Origin: JBAXGE01 sp044344145
Lineage (GTDB): Bacteria > Planctomycetota > Phycisphaerae > WQYP01
NCBI GenBank assembly: GCA_044344145.1
Contig: JBIJDM010000054.1
Span: forward strand, 1 to 13,236
DNA: 13,236 bases
Reading direction: 5' to 3'
The notes beneath the pieces are model-generated. The model had not been told where the DNA came from. It did not search any database and saw nothing but the letters and a program-made list of their open reading frames with translations. Position numbers and translations under genes: made by a program. How positions within the stretch are numbered: position 1 is the first letter of the stretch; the number at the start of each line of letters is the position of its first letter. Shown here piece by piece: positions 1 through 6,705 of the stretch.

Positions 1-304
1 CCCACCCGGTTTTGGCGTCCAAACCATCATTACCATAATGGTAAAGAGCCACACGCAGATTGGGCTTGGGTTGGGCTTTGGCCAGTTCATTCACAATCGC
101 CCATAGCTTCTGCCGGGCGGAATCAATCAGCCCATCCATTGAGCCGGAAGTATCCAAACAGATGGCCAAATCCACATCTTGCGACGCGATGGGCCGGGTG
201 GTGGGAGGCGCGGCCACCCCTGACTGGGCCGGTAGCAGATGGGGACAGGCCGCGGCGGCAGCCAGCATAGCAGCGGCAAAGGCGAGACGGATGGGCTTAC
301 GCAT
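1..304 (-). CDS. Secreted VWA-domain protein, N-terminal 101 residues only
   Basis: Reading the minus strand from the ATG at 304-302 gives 101 residues, still open at the window edge, so the C-terminal part is missing. The first 27 or so residues are a basic start (MRKPIR) followed by an Ala-rich hydrophobic stretch, a Sec signal peptide. A proline/threonine-rich linker follows, and then the start of a von Willebrand factor A domain at about residue 44, with an intact MIDAS motif DTSGS at residues 51-55, which in this fold binds a divalent metal for ligand contact. A GGAG ribosome site lies at 311-314, seven bases before the ATG. The phrase around the MIDAS motif (DLAICLDTSGSMDGLID) resembles secreted or periplasmic VWA proteins common in Planctomycetota and Verrucomicrobiota, from memory of the family. 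The ligand and role are unknown. It is transcribed divergently from the Rrf2 gene. Confidence 0.85.
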   Translation of the reverse strand, partial: MRKPIRLAFAAAMLAAAAACPHLLPAQSGVAAPPTTRPIASQDVDLAICLDTSGSMDGLIDSARQKLWAIVNELAKAQPKPNLRVALYHYGNDGLDAKTGW

Positions 305-395
305 GGCAATCTCCTAAAAAAGTGGTCTTTCGGCCTCTTGGACGCCCCAAACCGGGGTAAGTTCCCAAAAAAATCCGGGGTGATATTACGGCCAG

Positions 396-424
396 TTGAA
401 AACACCAGATTCCGGGCCTATTGT
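396..424 (+). promoter_or_regulatory. Candidate sigma-70-type promoter for the Rrf2-family gene
   Basis: TTGAAA at 396-401 and TATTGT at 419-424 are separated by exactly 17 bases. They match the consensus boxes at 5/6 and 4/6. The site sits in the 199-base gap between the divergent VWA and Rrf2 genes and would give a leader of roughly 70 bases. The rest of this gap shows no gene or clear hairpin. The call rests on box matches and spacing only. Confidence 0.4.
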
Positions 425-503
425 CTGTAATTAACGGGAAGTGAATTTCCTGTCGGTTTGCGGTTTTTGGCAATTATGCCTCTTTAATTGGAGTGGAAAA
501 ACG

Positions 504-992
504 ATGATCTTCTCAAATCCCAGCGAGTATGCGATCCGGGCGTTGTCCGAAATGGCCGTGCAGTTGCATGACCCGGAAGCCACCAAGGGCCGGCGGCCCG
601 GCTACATCATGTTGGACCGTTTGACGGAATCAGCCGCGCTGCCGCGGGAATTTCTGGCCAAGATTTTCCGCCAGTTGGTCGAAGCCCGCGTGCTCAAGAG
701 CGCCAAGGGGCCGGGCGGTGGTTTCTCCTTCGCGCGTCCGCCTGCCGAGATTTCGCTGCTGGATATCGTCGAAGCGGTGGATGGTCATGACATGACCGAC
801 ATCTGCGTGGTGGGCCTGTCGCGCTGCGACGATTCCGTCGCCTGCGCCCAACACGAACTGTTCAAGCCCATCCGCCAGCAACTCAAGAGCTATCTGACCA
901 ACACCACGCTGGCCGACACCTCGGCAGCGCTGATCGAGAAAAAGAATAATCCCCCGAAAGTGGAAGTGAAGCCGACGAAGAGCGGCAAGTAA
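504..992 (+). CDS. Rrf2-family transcriptional regulator, probably Fe-S sensing
   Basis: This 162-residue protein has the Rrf2 winged-helix layout: the N-terminal helix SNPSEYAIRALSEMA, a recognition-helix region around residues 45-65, and the wing motif KGPGGGFSFAR at 68-78, which matches the usual GxxGGxxLAR. Three cysteines, C101, C108 and C114, fall where IscR, NsrR and RirA bind an Fe-S cluster. The spacing is CX6CX5C, against CX5CX5C in IscR, so cluster binding is likely but the exact class is not. The Lys-rich tail at about 148-162 is probably disordered. The start at 504 is preferred over the in-frame ATG at 441 because GGAG lies at 490-493 and the family begins close to this Met. It is monocistronic: a terminator follows immediately. 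Its targets are not identifiable here; there are no isc or suf genes beside it. Confidence 0.9.
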   Translation: MIFSNPSEYAIRALSEMAVQLHDPEATKGRRPGYIMLDRLTESAALPREFLAKIFRQLVEARVLKSAKGPGGGFSFARPPAEISLLDIVEAVDGHDMTDICVVGLSRCDDSVACAQHELFKPIRQQLKSYLTNTTLADTSAALIEKKNNPPKVEVKPTKSGK

Positions 993-1016
993 CGTTCTGC
1001 ACATAACGCACACATC

Positions 1017-1054
1017 ACGCCAGCCGGTCCCTGTGACCGGCTGGCGTTGTTTTT
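1017..1054 (+). terminator. Rho-independent terminator after the Rrf2-family gene
   Basis: A perfect 13-bp stem (1017-1029 pairs with 1035-1047) with a 5-base loop (CCTGT) is followed by TGTTTTT. It lies 25 bases past the Rrf2 stop codon and separates that gene from dprA. The stem is GC-rich and the T-run is on the plus strand, so it acts on plus-strand transcription. Confidence 0.92.
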
Positions 1055-1084
1055 GCATCGCCTCCGGATTCATGGCAATCATAA

Positions 1085-1113
1085 TTGGCCCCTGACCCAA
1101 GTTATGGCATAAT
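1085..1113 (+). promoter_or_regulatory. Candidate promoter for dprA
   Basis: TTGGCC at 1085-1090 and CATAAT at 1108-1113 are 17 bases apart, matching the sigma-70 boxes at 4/6 and 5/6. The site lies after the terminator at 1017-1054 and 25 bases before the GTG start of dprA, so dprA would have a short leader and its own transcript. Confidence 0.45.
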
Positions 1114-1138
1114 GCCGGGCATCAGCTCAGGAGCACAC

Positions 1139-2395
1139 GTGACGACTACGACACCCGCAACCGGCCCGACCTTTCCCGCCTCCCTGCCCAGTTGGATACG
1201 TCTGGCCCATTGTTATGGTTTGGGGCCGATCCTGACCAAGCGGTTGCTGGAGCGCTTCGGCAGTCCCGAGGCCGTGCTGGCCGCACATCCCGGTGCCTTG
1301 AACGAAATTGAAGGGATCAAAGCGCGGCATTGCGAGAATATCGCCAAAACGATGCCGTTGGCCCATGCCCACGAACTGATTCGTGAGGCGCAAAGTTTGG
1401 GGATCACCTATCTGTGTCCCGACAGTCCCAATTGGCCCGCCGGGTTTCGTCACATGGTAGACCCGCCGGTGGTCTTGACGGTGCGCGGCGAAATTCTGCC
1501 CACCGATACGGTGGCGCTGTCGGTGGTGGGCTCCCGCCGGGCCACGTTGTACGGCATCGAACAGGCGGGACGCTTTGGCGCCTTGGCAGCGCTGGCGGGG
1601 ATGACCATCGTATCCGGCGGGGCCCGCGGGATTGATACCGCGGCGCATGAGGGCGCCCTGCGGGCAGGGGGCCGTACGATTGTGGTGCAGGGCTGCGGGC
1701 TCAAGCATTGCTACCCGCCTGAAAACGCCGCCTTATACGAACGCATCGTCAGCAGTGGCCACGGTGCGGTGATCAGCGAATTACCGCTTAATGCCCCCCC
1801 ACTGGCGGAACATTTCCCCGCGCGCAACCGCCTGATTGCCGTGCTGGGGCTGGGCGTCTTGGTGGTGGAAGCCAACAAGAAAAGCGGCAGTCTGATTACC
1901 GCCCGGCTGGCGGCGGAGGATTATGGCCGCGAGGTGTTCGCGCTTCCCGGCCGGGTGGACAGCATCAGCAGCGCGGGCACGCACGAACTGATCAAATCCG
2001 GCGGCGCCCATCTGGTGGAGGACCTGGGAGATATTTTGGATCAATTGGGTGACACCGGAGCGGCCTTGTTGCAGGGTTTGCGCCGCCCAGCCGATGCCCC
2101 ACCGACACCACGCAAAGAAAAGGCCCCCAAACCACTCCTCTGGGACAGCGACCCCAAGACGCACACGGTTTATGAAAGCACCGGTCTGCCCACGACCACG
2201 TTCACCCAGGCGCAGGAGAAAATTCTCGCGGCCCTGCGCGGCCAGACGCTGGATGTGGACAGTCTGTGCGAACAAACCGACCTGCCCCCCAATGTGCTGA
2301 TGGCGGAATTGACCTATCTGCAGATTCGCGGGGCTATTTCCCGCGCAGGCAACAACTGCTATGGCCTGCGCCAACCGACGCGCGAAAACACTTAA
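1139..2395 (+). CDS. dprA: DNA-processing protein DprA/Smf
   Basis: DprA binds incoming single-stranded DNA in the cytoplasm and loads RecA during natural transformation; it is also kept in many bacteria not known to be competent. The 418-residue protein has all three expected parts. Residues 16-75 form a helix-hairpin-helix/SAM-like region. Residues 100-300 form the Rossmann-like core, with VVGSRRATLYG (129-139), SGGARGID (159-166), FPARNRLIA (226-234), SGSLITA (249-255) and LPGRVD (269-274). A winged-helix C-terminal domain spans about 355-410, after a proline/lysine-rich linker at 312-335. The GTG at 1139 is chosen because AGGAG lies at 1129-1133, five bases upstream; a longer reading from the TTG at 1085 has no such site and would run over the candidate promoter. 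The stop codon overlaps the stop of the convergent acetyltransferase gene. Confidence 0.96.
   Translation: MTTTTPATGPTFPASLPSWIRLAHCYGLGPILTKRLLERFGSPEAVLAAHPGALNEIEGIKARHCENIAKTMPLAHAHELIREAQSLGITYLCPDSPNWPAGFRHMVDPPVVLTVRGEILPTDTVALSVVGSRRATLYGIEQAGRFGALAALAGMTIVSGGARGIDTAAHEGALRAGGRTIVVQGCGLKHCYPPENAALYERIVSSGHGAVISELPLNAPPLAEHFPARNRLIAVLGLGVLVVEANKKSGSLITARLAAEDYGREVFALPGRVDSISSAGTHELIKSGGAHLVEDLGDILDQLGDTGAALLQGLRRPADAPPTPRKEKAPKPLLWDSDPKTHTVYESTGLPTTTFTQAQEKILAALRGQTLDVDSLCEQTDLPPNVLMAELTYLQIRGAISRAGNNCYGLRQPTRENT
2392..2395. other. Overlapping convergent stop codons (TTAA)
   Basis: The self-complementary tetramer TTAA holds both the TAA of dprA on the plus strand (2393-2395) and the TAA of the acetyltransferase on the minus strand (2392-2394). 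There is no room between the two genes for a terminator, and no hairpin with a T-run was seen just beyond either stop. Confidence 0.95.
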
Positions 2396-3420
2396 ACCTG
2401 CGCAGGGTGTTCGATCCACAGCGGGCAGGGCGTGGCCTGGGCCAGCGCTCCCGCCTCCCGGGGCAACTCCGTCCGACAGGGACCACCAAACAGATATGGC
2501 AAGCCCAATACCGGCGCGGCCGTCAGGGCGTCTACGTCCACACCCAATTTCAGACCCACCCGCCGGGGATTGATGATGCGATATTGCGGCGGGGTGAAGA
2601 TTTCGAAATTCCGGGCGTAATGACCGGCCAATTCGGCCAGAGGATGATCCCGACCAGGGCTTTCGATCCAGAGCTGCGCCTTGGCGGGTAGCAGATGTTC
2701 CGCCACATAACGCAGCGCCCCGGCCACATCGTCATATTTACCCGCCGCGACACTGACCTGCAAATGTCCGGCTTCGGCGGGGCCACGATTCTGATACCAG
2801 ATCGTCACCGGTCGGCCATCAGCGGCCACCAGTTTTTGCCATTGCGGGCGCAGCGCCAGACGTTGAATACTGGCCTCGGTTTGCACCGTGCCCAGCGGAA
2901 CCGAATTCCACGCCGCAGCCACTTGCGCGGCGTCATCCGGCCACACGGCGGGACGCATCGGCACCGCCGGGGGGAGTTGATCATGGCTGGCGCTATCCCA
3001 CTGCCAGCGTATCCCACCGCCAGCGTAGTCCCAGCCATAATTGCGATAGCGCCGCCGATCGCCCCAGAGCACCGACAGGTCGTAGCCCAAGTCTTCCATC
3101 ATGCGGATGGCGGCTTCCAGCAGTTCGCCCATAATCCCCTGCCCCCGGGCTTCGGGGGCACTGGCCACCGCGCCGATACCACCGACCTTGAAGGTCGCCC
3201 GGGGCGTGCGGAAGGTCAGCGGGTAAATGCCCACATGCCCCACCATCTGTTCCCCCATGAAGGCCAAGACCGCCGATTCGGTAGCGGCCGTAGCCGAGGT
3301 ATAAAGGTTGGGCAGGTAGTTTTCGAAAAAGGCTTCCTGTTCGGGTTTGAAGACCCGATTGATCAGTTGCACCAGTGCTGGAAAATCAGCGGTGGTGGCC
3401 GGACGGACGGTATAAGACAT
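2392..3420 (-). CDS. GNAT-family N-acetyltransferase, two-part
   Basis: This protein of 342 residues opens with a GNAT acetyltransferase domain (about 1-135), which moves an acetyl group from acetyl-CoA to an amine. The acetyl-CoA pyrophosphate loop is RGQGIMG at 92-98, preceded by the beta-strand VGGIGAVASAPEARG. The remaining roughly 200 residues are not standard GNAT and resemble the long C-terminal part of larger GNAT enzymes such as the Eis type; that likeness is inference. The start at 3420 is favoured over the in-frame ATG at 3435 because GGAGAG (3428-3433) sits seven bases upstream, inside the last codons of the oxidoreductase gene. The gap to that gene's stop is two bases, implying translational coupling. 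It is the last gene of the NagB/PIG-L operon, so an amino sugar is a possible acceptor, but no substrate is shown by the sequence. Confidence 0.88.
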   Translation of the reverse strand: MSYTVRPATTADFPALVQLINRVFKPEQEAFFENYLPNLYTSATAATESAVLAFMGEQMVGHVGIYPLTFRTPRATFKVGGIGAVASAPEARGQGIMGELLEAAIRMMEDLGYDLSVLWGDRRRYRNYGWDYAGGGIRWQWDSASHDQLPPAVPMRPAVWPDDAAQVAAAWNSVPLGTVQTEASIQRLALRPQWQKLVAADGRPVTIWYQNRGPAEAGHLQVSVAAGKYDDVAGALRYVAEHLLPAKAQLWIESPGRDHPLAELAGHYARNFEIFTPPQYRIINPRRVGLKLGVDVDALTAAPVLGLPYLFGGPCRTELPREAGALAQATPCPLWIEHPAQV

Positions 3421-3422
3421 GG

Positions 3423-4664
3423 TTACACTCTCCATTGGGTTAGATCAAGCACGGTGCCACTTTGCCGCGCGGCTTCGGCGGCGAATACCAGCCGGTGTGA
3501 AGCCAACGATGCGGCGGTATTGGATACCAACAAAGATTCGTCGCGAGAGTGCAGCGCGTGCAGCCAATCAATGAACATGCGGGCATCACCGCCACCATGA
3601 CTGCCGGCCTCGCGGCCAAATTCAACCACTTCGCGGTCGTAGGAATTGAACGGCCGAATCACGATGGTACTCTCGTCGAATTCCAACTCGCCGGTGGTGC
3701 CATAGACCCGCAGGCGTCGGCCGCCGGTCTGGGTGTAGGCGATCATATTGAACTGCGCGGTCACCCCATCGGCAAACTCCATCTGGACATTCTGATGGTC
3801 CACGACATTATTATTCGCCTGCCACACACACCGGCCATACGGCCCGTTTTGCACAGCACGGAGATGGGCTTCGAGACTGTGGTCGTCGCTGCAGACCGCA
3901 GCGGGCCACTGGGTGCGATCGGTGTAAACATAATTGCGCAGCGCCGAGAACGTGCAGGTGCGTTCGTGCGGACAACCATCGGTGCAACGCGGCGTGGCCC
4001 CGGCGGGCGCATGAGCCTGATTAAAATAGCTCAGTGACCCCACGGAACCGATTCGCACACAGGGCTGATCCACCAGAAAGGTAATGTAATCAATGTCATG
4101 GCAACTCTTGGCCAGCAGCATGCAACTGCTGGTGTCGGAGTTGGCCCAGTTGCCGCGCACATAGCTGTGGGCATAGTGATGCACGCCGACACGCTCGGTC
4201 AGGTCCACGCTGATAATCCGGCCAATCCGCCCCGCCCGCAGCAGATCACGCACCATACGGAAACCGCGCTGATAACGCAGCGAATGACACACCGCCAGCA
4301 GCCGACCGCTGCGAGCGTGCGCGGCGGCGATGCTCTGGCAATCGGCCAACGTCACGCTCATGGGCTTTTCCAGCAGCAGGTCATAGCCCGTCTCCAGACA
4401 CGCCACGGCGGGTGCGACATGGTCACGGTCCTGCGTGGCGATCACCACCGCATCCACCGCGCGCTTTTGGGCGGTGAAATCCCGCCAATCGGCGAATACC
4501 GCCGAAGCAGGCAGGCCAAATGTACGGACGGCATCGGCGCGGCGTTGGGCCATTGGCTCCGCAACGGCCACAACTTGGGCCAAACCTTCCCGTTGCCGGG
4601 CCAAATCGGCAAACATGCTGCCGCGCTGTCCAAAGCCCAGAATAGCGATTCGTTTGGGTGTCAT
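3423..4664 (-). CDS. Gfo/Idh/MocA-family NAD(P)-dependent oxidoreductase
   Basis: Members of this family oxidise or reduce sugars, inositols and sugar acids using NAD(P). The 413-residue protein has the N-terminal Rossmann fold with GFGQRG at 10-15, the sugar/cofactor-site motif EKP at 99-101, and the subfamily phrase AKSCHDID at 185-192, where the His is a candidate catalytic residue. The C-terminal alpha/beta domain runs from about 145 to 400. A Cys-rich insert at about 222-240 contains C227, C231 and C237 (CX3CX5C), a feature remembered from one subfamily of these enzymes and of unknown use. Length is slightly above the 330-390 typical of the family because of this insert. The start codon is two bases after the NagB/PIG-L stop and has only a weak ribosome site, so it probably depends on translation of the gene before it. 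The exact sugar cannot be told from the sequence. Confidence 0.93.
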   Translation of the reverse strand: MTPKRIAILGFGQRGSMFADLARQREGLAQVVAVAEPMAQRRADAVRTFGLPASAVFADWRDFTAQKRAVDAVVIATQDRDHVAPAVACLETGYDLLLEKPMSVTLADCQSIAAAHARSGRLLAVCHSLRYQRGFRMVRDLLRAGRIGRIISVDLTERVGVHHYAHSYVRGNWANSDTSSCMLLAKSCHDIDYITFLVDQPCVRIGSVGSLSYFNQAHAPAGATPRCTDGCPHERTCTFSALRNYVYTDRTQWPAAVCSDDHSLEAHLRAVQNGPYGRCVWQANNNVVDHQNVQMEFADGVTAQFNMIAYTQTGGRRLRVYGTTGELEFDESTIVIRPFNSYDREVVEFGREAGSHGGGDARMFIDWLHALHSRDESLLVSNTAASLASHRLVFAAEAARQSGTVLDLTQWRV

Positions 4665-4666
4665 CG

Positions 4667-6592
4667 TTATACTCGCACAGAAGGTTGATAGAGGGCGAAC
4701 GCCTCGATGGCGTCATATTCCGCCAGACCAAGTTTATCATAAAGTTCGGCCGTTGCACGGTTGCGGTCTTCGGCCCGCTGCCAGAATTCACGCGTGTCGG
4801 TGCCGGGGAACAGCGCGGAATCTTTCTGGGACTGGTGGCGGAAAATCGCCTGCCGCTTGAGCATGCGTTCATCGGGACTCAGCGGTACGGCCATATCAAT
4901 GCGTTCAGGTTCCCATTCCTGCCACGCCCCGCGATAGAGCCAGACTTGGCACGATTTCAACCACGCAGCACCCTTCAGACGTTCCAACGCGGCGAAAATG
5001 GCGGCCAGACACACCCGGTGGGTGCCGTGGGGATCGGACAAATCACCGGCGGCGTAAATCTGATGCGGCTGCAACTGTTCCAGCAACGCCACAACGATAT
5101 TAACATCTTCCTCGCCCAGCGGATTCTTGCGCACCAGACCGGTCTGGTAGAACGGCAAATCCAGAAAGTGCAGACGGTCGGCAGGGACACCGCACACCCG
5201 GGCGCCCGCGCGGGCTTCGCCCCGACGGATCATGGCTTTGATCTGCTGGACCTCGGGCGAATCGATTGCGCCAGGCGGTTTGGACAGCAGGCTGTGATGA
5301 ATCGCGGTCCGCACGGCCTGGGCTTTTTGGGCATCGAAGCCAAAGACTCCGGCACACTCGGCGGCGAAATCCGCCTGCCGCAGTACATCATGATCGAAGA
5401 CCGCGATATTCCCGCTGGTCTGATAGGCGATGTGCACCTCATGGCCCTGCTGGGCAAGGCGAATCAGGGTGCCGCCCATGCTGATGACATCATCATCGGG
5501 ATGCGGACTGAAAATCACGCAGCGCTTGGGAAAGATGGCATCGGCGGGCCGGTCAATATCGCCGGGCTGTTTGGCGGATTTGGGTTTGCCCCCCGGCCAG
5601 CCGGTGATGGTGCGTTGCAGCCGGCGAAAGACTTCAAGATTGATGGCATAGGCCCCACCACGATTGGCCAGCAATTCCTGCAGGCCGTGCAGATTGTAAT
5701 CTTCGTTGGTGAGTTTCAGAATGGCTTTGCCCACCTGACCGGCCAGCCAGATCACGGCCTTGTTTTCCAACCGGGTATCCCACGCCACCGGCCCCAGCGT
5801 CCAGGGACAACGCAGCCGCGTCAGGTCCGCGCCGGCGGCTTCATCCACCATGATGCAGGCATTGGGATGCTGCTGGAGGTAACTGGCGGCGACCTCCGCG
5901 TGAATGGGGCCTTCGACGGCCCGGGCAATGATGGCGGCCTTATGTTCGCCAAAGGCCAGCAGGAAGACCCGCCGGGCGGCCATGATGGTGCCCACACCCA
6001 TGGTGATGGCATTGGGCGGGACATGTTCGACGCCGAAGAAATCGCTGGCCGCGTCAAGCCGGGTGATGCGGTCCAGCGTGATCAGACGCGTGGTGCTGTC
6101 GCGATCCGAGCCGGGTTCGTTGAAGCCCACGTGGCCGGTACGGCCAATGCCCAGCAGTTGGATATCAATGCCGCCGGCGGCGGCGATTTGGGCTTCATAC
6201 TGGGCACAAAACTCCGCGATGGCTTCGGGTTTCAGATCGCCGCGGGGAATGTGAATCTGCGCGGCGGGAATATCGATATGCCGGAACAGATGCTCATGCA
6301 TGAAGCGGTGATAACTCTGCAGCGCCTGGGGGTGCATGGGCACGTATTCGTCGAGATTAAACGTGATGACATTGGCAAAGCTCAGGCCTTCCTGCTGGTG
6401 CATGCGGATCAGGGCTTCATAGACCCCCACCGGACTGGACCCCGTGGCCAGCCCCAATACGGCGGTACGACCCTGACTCTGGCGCGTGCGGATCAGATCG
6501 GCGATGGCTTCGGCCACGGCCTGCGCGGCGTCATGGGCCACCGGAAATACGCGGACGGGAATATGTTCACGGACGGTAAGTTTTTGCGACAT
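4667..6592 (-). CDS. Glucosamine-6-phosphate deaminase-like protein fused to a PIG-L deacetylase
   Basis: This 641-residue cytoplasmic protein has two catalytic domains. Residues 10-265 are NagB-like (glucosamine-6-phosphate to fructose-6-phosphate plus ammonia). FNLDEY at 78-83 carries D81, matching the catalytic D72 of E. coli NagB. GRTGHVGFNE at 150-159 keeps H154 and E159 (H143 and E148), but Thr152 replaces D141. Residues 355-560 are a PIG-L/LmbE-type deacetylase: PHPDDD at 363-368 supplies the first metal ligands and DPHGTH at 520-525 the last. The fusion could take an N-acetylated sugar through deacetylation and deamination on one chain. That is inference; long proteins of this layout occur in Bacteroidetes and planctomycetes, often annotated simply as NagB. 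An AAGGAG site (6600-6605) lies seven bases before the ATG. It is the first gene of a three-gene operon and divergent from an AraC regulator. Confidence 0.93.
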   Translation of the reverse strand: MSQKLTVREHIPVRVFPVAHDAAQAVAEAIADLIRTRQSQGRTAVLGLATGSSPVGVYEALIRMHQQEGLSFANVITFNLDEYVPMHPQALQSYHRFMHEHLFRHIDIPAAQIHIPRGDLKPEAIAEFCAQYEAQIAAAGGIDIQLLGIGRTGHVGFNEPGSDRDSTTRLITLDRITRLDAASDFFGVEHVPPNAITMGVGTIMAARRVFLLAFGEHKAAIIARAVEGPIHAEVAASYLQQHPNACIMVDEAAGADLTRLRCPWTLGPVAWDTRLENKAVIWLAGQVGKAILKLTNEDYNLHGLQELLANRGGAYAINLEVFRRLQRTITGWPGGKPKSAKQPGDIDRPADAIFPKRCVIFSPHPDDDVISMGGTLIRLAQQGHEVHIAYQTSGNIAVFDHDVLRQADFAAECAGVFGFDAQKAQAVRTAIHHSLLSKPPGAIDSPEVQQIKAMIRRGEARAGARVCGVPADRLHFLDLPFYQTGLVRKNPLGEEDVNIVVALLEQLQPHQIYAAGDLSDPHGTHRVCLAAIFAALERLKGAAWLKSCQVWLYRGAWQEWEPERIDMAVPLSPDERMLKRQAIFRHQSQKDSALFPGTDTREFWQRAEDRNRATAELYDKLGLAEYDAIEAFALYQPSVRV

Positions 6593-6705
6593 ACGTGGTC
6601 TCCTTGTTTCCTATTGTGACGCGAAGGGGGGATTATTTCCTCGCTTTTTTTTACCTTTTATGATACTTTTTTGCGCTAGGCCTTAGACACAAACGGAGTA
6701 CGCCC
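6593..6705. promoter_or_regulatory. Divergent control region between the NagB/PIG-L operon and the AraC-type gene
   Basis: These 113 bases hold the ribosome sites of both genes (6600-6605 minus, 6695-6698 plus) and a T-rich stretch at about 6644-6670. A TATGAT at 6659-6664 is a fair -10 box for the plus-strand gene, but no good -35 lies 17 bases upstream. An imperfect palindrome around AGGCCT (6678-6683) is a possible operator. Binding by the AraC-type protein is inferred from the divergent layout. Confidence 0.4.

Noticed and set aside
240..304. Lipoprotein signal in the VWA protein (Ala-rich stretch ending in Cys20)
   Set aside because: The residues before the Cys are all Ala with no Leu/Val/Ile at position -3, so an ordinary Sec signal peptide is more likely.
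466..477. GGCA-ATTA-TGCC inverted repeat before the Rrf2-type gene as an autoregulatory operator
   Set aside because: The arms are only four bases long, which is too little to support a binding site.
441..503. Upstream in-frame ATG adding 21 residues to the Rrf2-type regulator
   Set aside because: The added residues do not resemble the family's N-terminus, and the ribosome site lies before the ATG at 504.
2695..3600. Open frame of 301 codons on the plus strand across the acetyltransferase gene
   Set aside because: It is antisense to a clear GNAT domain and crosses the junction of two well-supported minus-strand genes.
4658..6619. Long open frame (653 codons) on the plus strand opposite the NagB/PIG-L gene
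   Set aside because: It is antisense to a clear two-domain enzyme, has no recognisable domain, and arises from the GC-rich third positions of the real gene.
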